Assembly (NCBI RefSeq): GCF_012427705.1
Contig: NZ_CP048602.1
Span: forward strand, 1-64,000
Length of the DNA: 64,000 nucleotides
Reading direction: 5' to 3'
Origin: Vreelandella piezotolerans
GTDB lineage: Bacteria > Pseudomonadota > Gammaproteobacteria > Pseudomonadales > Halomonadaceae
Shown here: positions 38,906 through 48,880 of the stretch, one piece after another
How positions within the stretch are numbered: position 1 is the first letter of the stretch
How the letters are laid out: each line of letters starts with the position of its first letter
The notes under the pieces: model-generated
Database searches by the model: none
Told to the model about the DNA's origin: nothing
The model's input: only the letters and a program-made list of their open reading frames with translations
Program-made: the position numbers and the translations under genes

Positions 38906-38933
38906 ATCCTAACAGAGCCGCAGCTAATGCCAA
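38906..38933 (-). promoter_or_regulatory. Candidate sigma-70 promoter of 6S RNA
   Basis: On the minus strand TTGGCA and TAGGAT are separated by 16 bp, with the -10 element ending six bases before the predicted 5' end of 6S RNA. Confidence 0.6.
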
Positions 38934-38958
38934 AGTCTCGGTTGCAAGAAGGCGTGGT

Positions 38959-39264
38959 TCAAGGCGCATTGCGCCGAGTGCCCGCTAGAGCACGCTCGAG
39001 CCGCTCGCTCAAACGATTCAGATTGGCTTCACCGGCCCGGTGCTCATCCAGCGCTTCTAGCAATTCATGGGTAATATTGAGCGCGGCCATGATGGCGATG
39101 CGCTCACTTCCCAGGACGCTGCTTTGGGCGTGTATGCCGTGCATCGCGCGGTCCAAATAGCGAGCAGCACGTTCGAGCTGGGCTTCTTCGCCGGTGTCGC
39201 AAGCAATCATATAGCTGCGACCCAGTAGGGTAATCTCTTTCGTTGGCCGCTTTGCGTGACTCAT
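38959..39264 (-). CDS. zapA: Cell division protein ZapA
   Basis: ZapA bundles FtsZ protofilaments at mid-cell. The 101-residue product begins MSHAKRPTKEITLLGRSYMIAC, a beta-strand-rich N-terminal half, followed by a helical coiled-coil part with RIAIMAALNITHELL. Length and order (zapA - ssrS - ygfA, divergent from ygfB) match the family. The start is the ATG at 39264; longer in-frame starts overlap the presumed promoter of ygfB. Confidence 0.93.
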   Translation of the reverse strand: MSHAKRPTKEITLLGRSYMIACDTGEEAQLERAARYLDRAMHGIHAQSSVLGSERIAIMAALNITHELLEALDEHRAGEANLNRLSERLERALAGTRRNAP

Positions 39265-39431
39265 CAAAGACTCCAGCACGGGCCAGCAAGGGTCCCGATG
39301 CGTTAACATCACTACATAGGAAGGATAGACGGCGTTCACTATAAGAGAGCCGCTTGTGCGGGGTCAACGCGAAGGCTTCCCGCCCTATCCCTTTGGTCAT
39401 ACCCTTATCTTTGGTAAAGCGAGCAAGAATC

Positions 39432-40010
39432 ATGTCATTGATTGACGAACGGCAGGATTTTTCTGACGTAGCGGATGTATTTTTACTCCACGGCAGTATG
39501 CAGTCTCCTGCCTTTCTGGACGGACGGCTGTGCGGCTTGTTGGCACTGCGGGATGTCACTGCCGACGCATGGCTGGAAGAAGTGTGTCTAAGCCTGGGGG
39601 TCGAGCAACCCCGTGATCAGGCTAGCGCCGAGCGCCTGTTGGGCTGGCGCCGCCAGACGTTGGAAGCGCTGAGCGCGAGCGACATGAATTACGCACCGCT
39701 GCTGCCCGACGAGCTGTTCTCTCTTGCCGAGCAGGCGCAAGGGCTGAAAGAGTGGACGTTGGGCTTCATGGAAGTCATCGAGGACGTCGTCGACGACGCG
39801 CTTCGGGAGCGCTGGTCGCAGACCTTGAAAGAAGCGATCGATGATCTGGAAGGCCTCGGCCAGATCGAGACCGACATCGACGATAGCCCGGAGAACGAGA
39901 ACGACCTGTTTGCGCTGACGGAACACGCGCGAATGGCGGCCATGTTGCTCTACACCGAACAGCATCCCGGTCAGCCCCAAGTAGAGCAAACCGACGCCCC
40001 CGTTCATTGA
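39432..40010 (+). CDS. ygfB: YgfB/YecA family protein (UPF0149)
   Basis: A 192-residue mostly helical protein with LHGSMQSPAFLDGRLCGLLAL near residue 20 and LGFMEVIEDVVDDALRERW near 110, both typical of YgfB. In Pseudomonas aeruginosa a YgfB homologue represses ampDh3 expression; whether that applies here is unknown. The gene is divergent from zapA and overlaps nothing. The stop is 24 bp before pepP, so it heads the ygfB-pepP-ubiH-ubiI operon. Confidence 0.9.
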   Translation: MSLIDERQDFSDVADVFLLHGSMQSPAFLDGRLCGLLALRDVTADAWLEEVCLSLGVEQPRDQASAERLLGWRRQTLEALSASDMNYAPLLPDELFSLAEQAQGLKEWTLGFMEVIEDVVDDALRERWSQTLKEAIDDLEGLGQIETDIDDSPENENDLFALTEHARMAAMLLYTEQHPGQPQVEQTDAPVH

Positions 40011-40033
40011 GCCACCACGCGATAGGAGCCGTT

Positions 40034-41371
40034 ATGCCCACGCCATTGCCTCGCCCTGCTGCCATTTCGCCTGAAGAGTACCGTCAGCGCCGAGCGTCGC
40101 TGCTGGCCAAGCTGCCAAGCCATGCGGCGCTGCTGGTGCCTGGGGCGTCCTTGGTGACTCGCTCCCACGACAGCGAGTACCCGTTCCGCCAGCAGAGCGA
40201 CTTTTACTATTTGACCGGCTTTCAGGAGCCGGACGCGCTACTGGTGCTGTTGCCGGGCCGTGGCGAAGGGCAAAGCGTGGTGTTCTGCCAAGATCGCGAC
40301 CCCCATCTGGAAGCTTGGACCGGCCGTCGGCTAGGGGCTCAGGGCGTTGTCAGCCAGCATGGTCTCGACCAGGCATTCGAAAATGCCGAGCGCGACGCAC
40401 GGCTACCCTCGCTGCTCGAAGGTCGTGAGCTGCTCTATGCGCCGCTGGATAACCCCGACGCGCTGGGCATTGCCAAAGAAGCGCTGGCTCAGGCTCAGTC
40501 GGGTATGCGTCGGGGCAAACCGCCGTTGAAGGGTTGGTTGGATAGCCGCCCGCTGATTCACGAAATGCGCCTGATCAAAAGCCCCGCCGAAATTGCGCTT
40601 TTGCGCCATGCGGCGGCGATTTCCGCTCAGGCCCATGTTCGCGCCATGCGCACCTGTCAGGCAGGAGTGTATGAGTATCAGCTCCAGGCCGAGCTGGAAC
40701 ACACCTTTGTTTGGCACGGGGCTAGCGGGCCAGCCTACAGCACTATCGTGGGCGGCGGGGCCAATGCCTGCGTGCTGCACTATATTGAAAACAGCGATGT
40801 GCTGGAAGAGAACACGCTCGTACTGATCGATGCTGGGGCGGAATTCGATCTCTACGCAGGCGACATCACACGCACCTTTCCGGTCGGTGGGCGCTTCAAC
40901 GACGCCCAGCGGGAACTCTACCAAGTGGTGTTAGGCGCACAGGAGCGGGCGGTGAAAGCCATTGCTCCAGGCGCTACGCTAGCAGATATCCACCAAGGCG
41001 TTGTGGAGGATCTGACCGCTGGCCTCATCGAGGTAGGCCTGCTGACGGGGGAGGTGCAAGCTCGCATCGATGACGAGAGCTATCGGCGCTTCTACCTTCA
41101 CTCCACGTCTCACTGGTTAGGACTGGATGTGCACGACGTAGGTACCTATCGCCTCGACGAAACCACGCCACGCCCGCTGGCACCGGGCATGGTGCTGACC
41201 GTCGAACCCGGTCTTTACATTCCCTGCGACGACGATATTCCAGAAGCTTATCGCGGTATCGGCATTCGTATCGAGGATAACGTAGTGGTCACCGAACGGG
41301 GCCATGACATTTTGACCGCCGACGTACCGAAGCAGGTGGAAGATATCGAGAAACTAATGGCTAATAAATAA
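40034..41371 (+). CDS. pepP: Xaa-Pro aminopeptidase
   Basis: PepP removes N-terminal residues that precede proline. The 445-residue product has an N-terminal creatinase-like domain with the SEYPFRQQSDFYYLTGFQEPD segment near residue 45 and a pita-bread metallopeptidase domain. Dimetal ligands are visible in LIDAGAEFDLYAGDITRTFP (Asp pair), HSTSHWLGLDVHD (His), LTVEPGLY (Glu) and IRIEDNVVV (Glu). The start at 40034 has AGGAG upstream. Confidence 0.97.
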   Translation: MPTPLPRPAAISPEEYRQRRASLLAKLPSHAALLVPGASLVTRSHDSEYPFRQQSDFYYLTGFQEPDALLVLLPGRGEGQSVVFCQDRDPHLEAWTGRRLGAQGVVSQHGLDQAFENAERDARLPSLLEGRELLYAPLDNPDALGIAKEALAQAQSGMRRGKPPLKGWLDSRPLIHEMRLIKSPAEIALLRHAAAISAQAHVRAMRTCQAGVYEYQLQAELEHTFVWHGASGPAYSTIVGGGANACVLHYIENSDVLEENTLVLIDAGAEFDLYAGDITRTFPVGGRFNDAQRELYQVVLGAQERAVKAIAPGATLADIHQGVVEDLTAGLIEVGLLTGEVQARIDDESYRRFYLHSTSHWLGLDVHDVGTYRLDETTPRPLAPGMVLTVEPGLYIPCDDDIPEAYRGIGIRIEDNVVVTERGHDILTADVPKQVEDIEKLMANK

Positions 41372-41461
41372 CCAGCTTCGTTAGACGCCTGGACGTTTAT
41401 GTAATCTACATTACGGAATTACGAATCGCTGTGGTCGCGCTGTATGAAGGAGGAGAGGCCA

Positions 41462-42700
41462 ATGTATGGGGCTGAGCAGGAATCACGTCCACAAGCGCCG
41501 TCGCCCACCCATGACGTCGTGATCGTGGGCGGTGGGTTGGTGGGGGCCAGTTTGGGCTGTGCATTGGCACCGCTCATCGAGCGCTATGGCTGGCGGGTCG
41601 CCATCATCGAAGCCAATGCGCTATCGCAAAGTACGGAAGGCGCGACGTGGCAACCGAGCTTCGATGCCCGGGCGAGTGCCATCGCCGAAGGCTCGGCCCA
41701 GCGCTTTCGTCAGCTAGGGGTGTGGGAAGCGATGCAGGCCGAGGCCACGCCGATTCAGCGTATCCATATCAGCGAGCGGGGCCGGTTGGGTGCGACGCGC
41801 CTCAATGCACAAGAGCTAGGCGTTGCTGCCTTGGGGCACGTGATTCCCAATGCCTGGATGGGGCGAGTGCTGCATCAGAAGCTGCAGCAACTGCCTATCG
41901 AGTGGCACTGTCCGGCCACGGTGGCACGGTTAACGCCCACGGCCAGCGGCCACCATTTACGGCTTTCCGATGGCAGTGAGCTGACGGCGGCGTTGACCAT
42001 TTTGGCCGATGGCGGCCGTTCTGGGTTGAAAGAGCAGCTCGGTATCGCCAGTCGCCGCCACTCTTATGAACAAACCGCCGTGATTGCCCATGTGGGCATT
42101 AGTCAGCCCCACCAGGGCATTGCCTACGAGCGCTTTACCTCGGAAGGACCCATTGCACTACTGCCGTTGCCAGGTCAAGCCATGGAGCTGGTCTGGACGC
42201 ACGCCAGCGGTAGCGAAACCGCTCGAATGGCGCTGGCTGACGCGGCGTTCTTGAGAGCGCTTCAGCGGGCGTTCGGCGACCGGGTCGGCCGATTTACCAA
42301 GGTGGGTCAGCGGTTTAGCTATCCGCTCTCGCTAGTGACCGCGGAGGAGCCCGTGCGGCCCGGCTTGGCTGTGTTAGGCAATGCCGCCCATGCGCTGCAT
42401 CCTGTGGCTGGCCAAGGCTTCAACCTGGCGCTGCGCTCGGTGATGGATTTGGTCGAAGCCCTTGCCCAAGGTGCCGAGCAGCAGCGCGCCCTGGGAGATA
42501 TGGCGACGCTGCAGGCGTTCGAGCGACGCCGAGCTCAAGACCGCGTCAACGTGATTCGTTTTAGCGATGGCTTGGTGCGCCTGTTTGGCTACTCGCTGCC
42601 GCTGCTCCCGCACGCGCGGGGAGCAGGGCTGATAGGCCTCAATTTGATCGGCCCGCTGCGCCGCCGTTTGGCACGCCGAGCTATGGGGCTAGAACGCTGA
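41462..42700 (+). CDS. ubiH: 2-octaprenyl-6-methoxyphenol hydroxylase
   Basis: UbiH is an FAD monooxygenase of ubiquinone ring modification. The 412-residue product has the dinucleotide motif VVIVGGGLVGASLGCAL near residue 20, the middle motif LTILADGGRSGLKEQ near 175, and the second FAD motif VLGNAAHALHPVAGQGFNLALR near 307, whose GNAAH form fits UbiH. The GGAGGAGAG ribosome site favours the ATG at 41462; an in-frame ATG six codons upstream is less likely. It is followed by ubiI after 63 bp. Confidence 0.94.
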   Translation: MYGAEQESRPQAPSPTHDVVIVGGGLVGASLGCALAPLIERYGWRVAIIEANALSQSTEGATWQPSFDARASAIAEGSAQRFRQLGVWEAMQAEATPIQRIHISERGRLGATRLNAQELGVAALGHVIPNAWMGRVLHQKLQQLPIEWHCPATVARLTPTASGHHLRLSDGSELTAALTILADGGRSGLKEQLGIASRRHSYEQTAVIAHVGISQPHQGIAYERFTSEGPIALLPLPGQAMELVWTHASGSETARMALADAAFLRALQRAFGDRVGRFTKVGQRFSYPLSLVTAEEPVRPGLAVLGNAAHALHPVAGQGFNLALRSVMDLVEALAQGAEQQRALGDMATLQAFERRRAQDRVNVIRFSDGLVRLFGYSLPLLPHARGAGLIGLNLIGPLRRRLARRAMGLER

Positions 42701-42763
42701 TGCGCGGCGACAGCGCACGAATCCCTCAACGATGGCTCTCATCTACCCAAGCCAAGGAGTGTT

Positions 42764-44020
42764 ATGACTACGTCAGCAGACGCGGCTAAGCCTTCCATCA
42801 TCCCTTTCGATGCCGTGATCGTAGGAGCGGGCATGGTGGGCACGGCGCTGGCCGGGCTATTGGCCGAGGCGGGTATGCAGGTGGCGCTAGTAGAAGCCAA
42901 GCCGTCACCGCTGCGCTTGCAGGATGTGGCCGACGGAGTTCCCGCCCCACGCGTTAGCGCACTGACGCCGGTGTCACAGCGGCTGCTCACCCATTTGGGG
43001 GCTTGGCCCGCCATGGAGGCGGCGCGCGTCACGCCTTACCGGTACATGGAGGTGTGGGATGCCGAGGGCAGCGGTCGTATTCGTTTTTCGGCCGACGAGG
43101 CAGGCACCGCCACGCTGGGGCACATCGTCGAGAACGAGGTGACGCTGGCGGCGCTTAACGAGCAAGTGGCCAAGCAGCCGACGTTGACGCGGTTGGATGG
43201 TGTGCGGGTGGAGGCGCTGCAAACCACGGCGCGTGGCCGCTGGCTGGTGCTCGACGATGGCAGGCAGCTACAGACGCCGCTGCTTGTCGCCGCCGATGGC
43301 GCGCGCTCTGCGCTACGAGCGCTAGCGGGCATCCCGGTGGCCGAGGAGTCGATGGCGCAAGAGGCGGTGGTCACCACGGTGCGCTGTACTCATCCCCACG
43401 GCGGCACCGCACGACAATCTTTCCTGGGCGGTCGTCCGCTGGCGTTCTTACCGCTCACCGTGCGCGGAGACGACCGCTACTGTTCCATTGTCTGGTCCAC
43501 CACGCTCGAGCATGCCCAAGGGCTGACCGAGCACTCGCCAGAAGGGCTGGGGAAGGCGCTCGGCGAGGCGTTCGAGCATCGTTTGGGGGAGGTCGTGCCT
43601 GTGGATCGTGCCTACCGTTTCCCGCTGGTCCAGCGCCACGCCCAGCATTATGTGCAGCCCAACTTCGCGTTGGTAGGTGATGCCGCCCACAGTCTGCATC
43701 CGCTGGCCGGGCAGGGCGTTAATTTGGGCTTGATGGACGCTGCGGTATTGGCGGAAGAAGTGGTCGGAGCGTGGCGGCGCGGCGCGCCCTGGGGCAGCGT
43801 GACGACACTCAGCCGTTTCGAGCGTCGAAGGCGTTTGGATAACGCCACCATGCTGGGGCTGATGAAAGGCTTCAAGCAGCTGTTTGGTAGCCAGCAGCCG
43901 GTGCTGACGCTGGCGCGCAATGTCGGGATGAGCGGCATGAACAAGTTCGTACCGCTTAAGCGCTTGGTGATGCGGCAGGCGACCGGAGAGCGGGGTCGCC
44001 TGCCGATCTCCTGCCGTTAG
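42764..44020 (+). CDS. ubiI: 2-octaprenylphenol hydroxylase (UbiI/VisC)
   Basis: A second FAD-dependent ubiquinone-pathway hydroxylase, adding the C5 hydroxyl in E. coli. The 418-residue product has AVIVGAGMVGTALAGLLAEAG near residue 20, LLVAADGARSALRALAG near 175, and LVGDAAHSLHPLAGQGVNLGLMD near 302, the GDAAH form typical of UbiI. The AAGGAG site precedes the ATG. Its stop overlaps the convergent protease gene by 4 bp. UbiF-type function cannot be excluded. Confidence 0.92.
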   Translation: MTTSADAAKPSIIPFDAVIVGAGMVGTALAGLLAEAGMQVALVEAKPSPLRLQDVADGVPAPRVSALTPVSQRLLTHLGAWPAMEAARVTPYRYMEVWDAEGSGRIRFSADEAGTATLGHIVENEVTLAALNEQVAKQPTLTRLDGVRVEALQTTARGRWLVLDDGRQLQTPLLVAADGARSALRALAGIPVAEESMAQEAVVTTVRCTHPHGGTARQSFLGGRPLAFLPLTVRGDDRYCSIVWSTTLEHAQGLTEHSPEGLGKALGEAFEHRLGEVVPVDRAYRFPLVQRHAQHYVQPNFALVGDAAHSLHPLAGQGVNLGLMDAAVLAEEVVGAWRRGAPWGSVTTLSRFERRRRLDNATMLGLMKGFKQLFGSQQPVLTLARNVGMSGMNKFVPLKRLVMRQATGERGRLPISCR

Positions 44021-45318
44021 CCGCGGCGGCGATCCACGACGTTCAGCGCTTTCAGCAAATTAAGCGCCTCGCTAAGCTGGTAGTCGTCGCGTAACCGCTG
44101 AGACATGGCGGCACGCTCGGGAGGCATGTCGCTTTGGCTACCGAGGTGTCCGTCCAAGTCCGCCTCACGAATGGCGCGTCGCGCCTCCGCCACTTCCAGG
44201 CGGCCACGCACCACTTCTACGTCGGGTTCGATACCTTGCGCCTGGATCGAGCGGCCATTGGGGGTGTAGTACAGCGCGGTCGTCAGCTTTAAGCCTTCGC
44301 CATTGCCCAGCGGCATGATCTGCTGCACGGAGCCTTTACCGAAGCTTTCTGTTCCCATGATGACACCCCGGCGCTGGTCTTGCAGGGCGCCCGCGACGAT
44401 TTCCGCAGCCGATGCGCTACCGCTGTTGATGAGGACCACGAGCGGCACATCACCGGCGGGGGTGTCGGGAGACGCCGAAAACGACATCTCGGTGTCCGAA
44501 AGACGTCCTTCGGTATAGACGATGAGCCCGTCATCGAGGAACAGATCGGCCACGCCGACCGCGGCCTGCAAGACGCCGCCAGGATTATTGCGCAAATCGA
44601 GAATCAACCCTTCCAGAGGCTGCTCTCGCGCCATGCGCTCCAAGGCTCGGCGAGCCTGCTCGGGCGTGCGGGACTGGAATTGGCTAATGCGTAAATAGCC
44701 GTAGCCGGGTTCCAGCGTCTCCTGTTTGACGCTCTCACTGCGGATCACTTCACGGGTGAGGGTAAACTCCCGTGGTGCCTCTTCGCCAGAACGCAAAATC
44801 GTCAGGCGCAGCGTGGTGCCTGGCTCACCGCGCATCAGGTTGACGGCTTCCTGAAGTGAGAGGCTGTCGGTGGGGGTGCCATCGATGGCCACGATGATGT
44901 CCTGAGACAGCAGGCCTGCCCGGGAGGCGGGCGTGTCATCGATGGGCGTGACGACCATCAGTTGGCCATTTTGGGTGCCGACTTCGATACCGATGCCGCC
45001 AAACTCGCCTTGGGTAGACTCCCGCAGGCTTTGGTACTCCTCTTCATCCAAGTAGGCCGAATGAGGGTCGAGCTCGCTGAGCATGCCCCGCATGGCGTTA
45101 CGCAGCAGCGTACGGTCGTCGACCTCTTCGACGTAGCCGCGCTTGATACGCTCGAAGACCTCGGCGAACGTTTGAATCTCTTCCAACGGCAGATCATCAG
45201 CGGCGCTGTTCGACGGCTGGGCTGCCAGAGGGAGCGGGGCCGCCAGCAGCGCGAGCGGTAGCAGGGTGGCCAATAAGCGCTTGGCAGGGGCCGATACCTC
45301 GGTAACAGATAGCGTCAT
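44017..45318 (-). CDS. C-terminal processing protease, S41 family
   Basis: A 433-residue periplasmic serine protease of the CtpA type. A signal peptide covers about residues 1-32. A PDZ domain (about 85-170, GGIGIEVGTQNGQLMVV) precedes the S41 catalytic domain with the Ser in NSGSASAAEIVAGALQD near residue 304 and the general-base Lys in TESFGKGSVQQ near 329. The start is at the signal-peptide Met (45318). It follows envC by about 117 bp on the same strand; the envC-ctpA pair is common in gammaproteobacteria, linking it to cell-wall hydrolase control. Confidence 0.93.
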   Translation of the reverse strand: MTLSVTEVSAPAKRLLATLLPLALLAAPLPLAAQPSNSAADDLPLEEIQTFAEVFERIKRGYVEEVDDRTLLRNAMRGMLSELDPHSAYLDEEEYQSLRESTQGEFGGIGIEVGTQNGQLMVVTPIDDTPASRAGLLSQDIIVAIDGTPTDSLSLQEAVNLMRGEPGTTLRLTILRSGEEAPREFTLTREVIRSESVKQETLEPGYGYLRISQFQSRTPEQARRALERMAREQPLEGLILDLRNNPGGVLQAAVGVADLFLDDGLIVYTEGRLSDTEMSFSASPDTPAGDVPLVVLINSGSASAAEIVAGALQDQRRGVIMGTESFGKGSVQQIMPLGNGEGLKLTTALYYTPNGRSIQAQGIEPDVEVVRGRLEVAEARRAIREADLDGHLGSQSDMPPERAAMSQRLRDDYQLSEALNLLKALNVVDRRRG

Positions 45319-45435
45319 GCGGACTCCGCTAGGCGAAAGGCAGTGCCAGTGGCACTGCACGGGTTGTGAGGTTCATGGTAAAGAGAGCGACAATAAAGAA
45401 CGTGACTATAAAGAGAGTAGCACCAGCTTATCCCG

Positions 45436-46578
45436 TCAACGGCGCGCAATCCAACGTTGCGGATTAATAGGTTCTCCGCCTCGTCGCACTTCGAAATAGA
45501 GGGCGGGTCGGGATTGTCCTCCACTATTGCCCACTCGGCCTATGGCATCGCCACGACTCACCTGTTGACCGGGACGGGCGCTGAACTGTTGCAGGTGCGC
45601 ATACAGCGTCATGATCTGATCGCCGTGGTCGATGATCAATAAGTTACCGAACCCTCGCATCCAGTCGGCAAACACCACACGGCCCGAATGAACCGCCGTG
45701 ACCGCCGTGCCTTCGCTGGCCTGAATCACGATGCCGTTGTAGTGAACCCCGTTCCGCCGCTGAAAGCTGGCGGTGATGCTGCCTTGCACGGGCCAAGGCA
45801 AATCCCCTTGCGTGCGGGTGATGTGCGTGGTGGGCGTGGGCTCTGCCATGCGGGCCAGTTCGGCCTGAATCGCGCGGAGCTGTTGCTCGGCCTGTTCGCG
45901 ACTCTGGTTCAGGTCGGCCAGTCGGTCCGCCTCGCTCCCGTAGCGGTCATCCAGCGTCTCCACCACGCCACGGCGCGCTTCGGTGCGCTCGGCGAGCAGA
46001 GCGCTTTGGGTTTCCAGCTCGTTCGCCAACGTATCCAAACGCGCTTGGCGCTCCGCCAGTGCCCGTTCGGTATCGGCAAGCGCCGTGTCCAGCCGCGCAA
46101 TATCGGTGAGACGCTGCTGGCGCGCCTGCGTCAGCCGATTCAAGTAGGCCTGCATGCGGTCCAGTTCGGCAGGGTCGCTTTGATTGAGCAGCAGCTTGAG
46201 TTGGGGCGTCGGCCCTAACCGGTAGAGCGCGGCGAGCTGCTGACCGAGCGCCTGATACTGAGACTCCCGTTCGCTCTGCAAGCGTTCGCGATGTTGGCGT
46301 AATTGAGTAGTTTCATCGTTGAGTTGACGCCGCTCGGCCTGAAGTTGATCCAGCCGCTGGTGCGTCTCGGCGAGCTCGGTTTCCACGGCCTGCAGCTCGC
46401 GTTGAGCGCTATCGCGGGCTTGACCGGTCGCGCTGAGCCGCTCGGCCATGGCGTCGATCTCCTGCCCGAGCGCGTCGAGTTGCTCCCGGGCGGCGCGTTC
46501 GTTCTGCTGCGCCAAGGCGGGCTGCTGGCTCAAGGCCAGCAGCAGAGCGGCGAGGGCGAGTGGTCGCCACATGGGCAT
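45436..46578 (-). CDS. envC: Murein hydrolase activator EnvC
   Basis: EnvC activates amidases at the septum during cell separation. The 380-residue product has a signal peptide (about 1-23), a long coiled coil (about 25-235) and a C-terminal LytM domain (about 255-380). The LytM domain lacks the zinc-binding His of active peptidases: the usual HxH is LYFEVR here. That is as expected for an activator. The start codon overlaps the gpmI stop in TAATG, so the genes are coupled. Confidence 0.93.
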   Translation of the reverse strand: MPMWRPLALAALLLALSQQPALAQQNERAAREQLDALGQEIDAMAERLSATGQARDSAQRELQAVETELAETHQRLDQLQAERRQLNDETTQLRQHRERLQSERESQYQALGQQLAALYRLGPTPQLKLLLNQSDPAELDRMQAYLNRLTQARQQRLTDIARLDTALADTERALAERQARLDTLANELETQSALLAERTEARRGVVETLDDRYGSEADRLADLNQSREQAEQQLRAIQAELARMAEPTPTTHITRTQGDLPWPVQGSITASFQRRNGVHYNGIVIQASEGTAVTAVHSGRVVFADWMRGFGNLLIIDHGDQIMTLYAHLQQFSARPGQQVSRGDAIGRVGNSGGQSRPALYFEVRRGGEPINPQRWIARR

Positions 46579-48140
46579 TAGGTAAAACGCAGCAGCGGCT
46601 TGCCCGTCATCGCCTCAGGCTGCGGCTGGTCCATCATGGTCAGCAGCGTGGGGGCCAGGTCGCACAGGCGGCCGTCGTCGAGCTCTGCCGCCCGCTCACC
46701 CACGTATACCAGAGGCACCACGAAGGTGGTGTGTGCGGTTTGTGGGGCGCCGGTGTCCGGGTGGACCATCTGTTCGGCATTGCCGTGATCGGCGGTAATC
46801 AGGCAGGCACCGCCTGCGCGCTCGATGGCCTCCACCACGCGACCAACGCAAATGTCGACGGTCTCGATCGCTTTCACGGCGGCATCGAAATCCCCGGTGT
46901 GGCCGACCATGTCGCCGTTGGCGTAGTTACACACCATGAGATCGAAACGGCCGCTATCGATCGCTTCAACGAGCTTGTCGGTGATCTCGAACGCACTCAT
47001 TTCGGGCTTTTCGTCGTAGGTTTTGACGTCGCGAGGGGAGGGCACCAAAATGCGCTCTTCCCCTTCGTACTCGGCCTCGTTACCGCCAGAGAAGAAGAAC
47101 GTTACGTGGGGGTACTTCTCCGTTTCCGCAATGCGTAACTGAGTGAGGCCGCGCTTGGCCACTACCTCACCCAGCGTATCGGTGAGATCGGTGGGCGGAA
47201 ACGCGGCAGGCGCATCGATGTCGGCGGCATACTGGGTCATCATCACCAAACCATCGCCTGCCAGCGTTGGGCGTGCCTGACGTTCGAAGCCGGTAAACCC
47301 CGATTCGGTAAAGGCGCGCGTGAGTTCGCGGGCGCGGTCGGAGCGAAAATTCATAAAGATCGCCGCGTCGCCATCGTGTAACGTCACGGCATGACCGTTG
47401 ACCGGCACGCTGGTTGCGGCCACGAATTCGTCGGTTTCACCGCGCTCGTAAGCATCACGCAAGCCGCTTTCCGCGCTGGTGGCCGTGTACTCCGCGTGGC
47501 CGTCGGTGAGCAACCGGTAGGCTTGCTCGACGCGCTCCCAGCGGTTGTCGCGGTCCATGGCGAAGAAGCGTCCAATGATGGAGGCGACAAAACCGTTATC
47601 GGCGCCGACGAGTTCGGATAACCGTGCGTTGGCGCGCTCGATGGACGCCAACGCGCTCTGTGGGGGCATGTCGCGACCGTCTAGAAAGGCGTGCACGTAG
47701 ATGCGCTGGGCACCGCGCCGCGCTGCCAGCTCGGCCAGGGCGATGAAGTGATCTTCGTGGCTGTGCACGCCGCCTGGTGAGAGCAAGCCGAGCAGATGCA
47801 CGGCGCGGCCATTGGCAACGGCGTCGTCGATCGGCTTGGTGAGCACCTCGTTGGTGTCCAGGTCGCCCTCTTCGATGGCTTTGGTGATGCGGGTGAAGTC
47901 CTGGTAAACGATGCGTCCGGCCCCCAAGTTCATATGGCCGACTTCGGAATTACCCATCTGCCCGTCGGGGAGCCCGACATGGCGGCCATCGGTATGCACG
48001 AAGGCGTGGGGACGGTTGGCCCACAGTGCGTCCATCACCGGTGTGTTGGCCGCTGCCACGGCGTTATGAGCGCTATCGGGGTTGTGGCCGTAGCCGTCTA
48101 GGATGATCAGCGCCACGGGGCGCGGTGCAGATGATGCCAT
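46578..48140 (-). CDS. gpmI: Phosphoglycerate mutase, 2,3-bisphosphoglycerate-independent
   Basis: GpmI interconverts 3- and 2-phosphoglycerate using two manganese ions. The 520-residue product has [11 protein letters not shown] near residue 12, the phospho-Ser in [17 protein letters not shown] near 60, [14 protein letters not shown] near 255, and [15 protein letters not shown] near 450. The ATG at 48140 has GAGGG upstream; an ATG ten codons earlier is possible. Together with envC and ctpA it forms a minus-strand operon opposite the rhodanese-secB genes, as in E. coli. Confidence 0.97.
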   Translation of the reverse strand: MASSAPRPVALIILDGYGHNPDSAHNAVAAANTPVMDALWANRPHAFVHTDGRHVGLPDGQMGNSEVGHMNLGAGRIVYQDFTRITKAIEEGDLDTNEVLTKPIDDAVANGRAVHLLGLLSPGGVHSHEDHFIALAELAARRGAQRIYVHAFLDGRDMPPQSALASIERANARLSELVGADNGFVASIIGRFFAMDRDNRWERVEQAYRLLTDGHAEYTATSAESGLRDAYERGETDEFVAATSVPVNGHAVTLHDGDAAIFMNFRSDRARELTRAFTESGFTGFERQARPTLAGDGLVMMTQYAADIDAPAAFPPTDLTDTLGEVVAKRGLTQLRIAETEKYPHVTFFFSGGNEAEYEGEERILVPSPRDVKTYDEKPEMSAFEITDKLVEAIDSGRFDLMVCNYANGDMVGHTGDFDAAVKAIETVDICVGRVVEAIERAGGACLITADHGNAEQMVHPDTGAPQTAHTTFVVPLVYVGERAAELDDGRLCDLAPTLLTMMDQPQPEAMTGKPLLRFT

Positions 48141-48347
48141 GAAAGAATCCCTCTTTTGTGGGTCAGCCAAGCGACGTGAGGTACGGTTTGAAAGCCTGGC
48201 GAGGGCGGCTCTACCAGTTTTCAGACAGCACCTGATAATCGGGGTCGCGACAGGCGCGCGCTTGGGGCATCATAACGCAGGCAGCCGTCGGGCGTCATGG
48301 CCTGCGCGGTATGCCCTGTGACGTGTATACTCGTCGTGTTTCTGAGG

Positions 48348-48366
48348 GCGGCTAGGCCGCTTTTTT
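48348..48366 (+). terminator. Hairpin with T tract upstream of the rhodanese gene
   Basis: GCGGC / GCCGC stem followed by TTTTTT, 29 nt before the rhodanese start and downstream of a -10-like TATACT at 48326. It may attenuate the rhodanese-secB transcript. The stem is only about 5 bp, so the call is tentative. Confidence 0.4.
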
Positions 48367-48394
48367 CTGCATAGACCAAGAGATTGTGTTCGCG

Positions 48395-48817
48395 ATGATC
48401 GATCAGCTGTTCGAATTCGTAATGAACCACCCCCTCCTCGTGGGGGCATTTTTGCTGGTGCTCATAGCGTGGATCGTTTATGAAACGCGCAGCGCCGCTT
48501 CGAATGCGGTGTCCTCCACGCAGGCCACTCAGCTCATCAACCGTGAAGATGCGGTAGTGCTGGACATTCGTGAGAGCAAAGACTTCAAAGCCGGGCATAT
48601 CGCTGGCGCTCGCAATATTCCCCAAAGCAGCCTCGACAGCCGCATGAGCGAGCTGGATAAAGTGAAAAGCCAGCCAATCATCGTGGTGTGCAAGCATGGC
48701 CAAAGCTCTGGCGCTGCCCAAGCGAAGCTCGCCAAAGCCGGATTCGAGCGGGCGATGAAGCTGCGTGGTGGCATGGCGCAGTGGCAGGCGGATGGCCTCC
48801 CGGTGGTCAAGAAGTAA
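48395..48817 (+). CDS. Membrane-anchored rhodanese-like protein (YibN-type)
   Basis: A 140-residue protein with one N-terminal membrane helix (about residues 12-32) and a single rhodanese domain. The active-site loop is VVCKHGQSSGAAQA near residue 95, with the catalytic Cys present, and LRGGMAQWQADGLPV closes the domain. Homologous to E. coli YibN, which is also located upstream of secB. Role unproven; sulfur transfer is likely from the intact Cys. GTG at 48386 is an alternative start but is poorly placed relative to the AAGAGA site. Confidence 0.88.
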   Translation: MIDQLFEFVMNHPLLVGAFLLVLIAWIVYETRSAASNAVSSTQATQLINREDAVVLDIRESKDFKAGHIAGARNIPQSSLDSRMSELDKVKSQPIIVVCKHGQSSGAAQAKLAKAGFERAMKLRGGMAQWQADGLPVVKK

Positions 48818-48880
48818 ACGAGAGCATACGTCGCGGTAACGCCGCACCTTTTTTAATGGAAGAACGATTAGGAGTATCCC

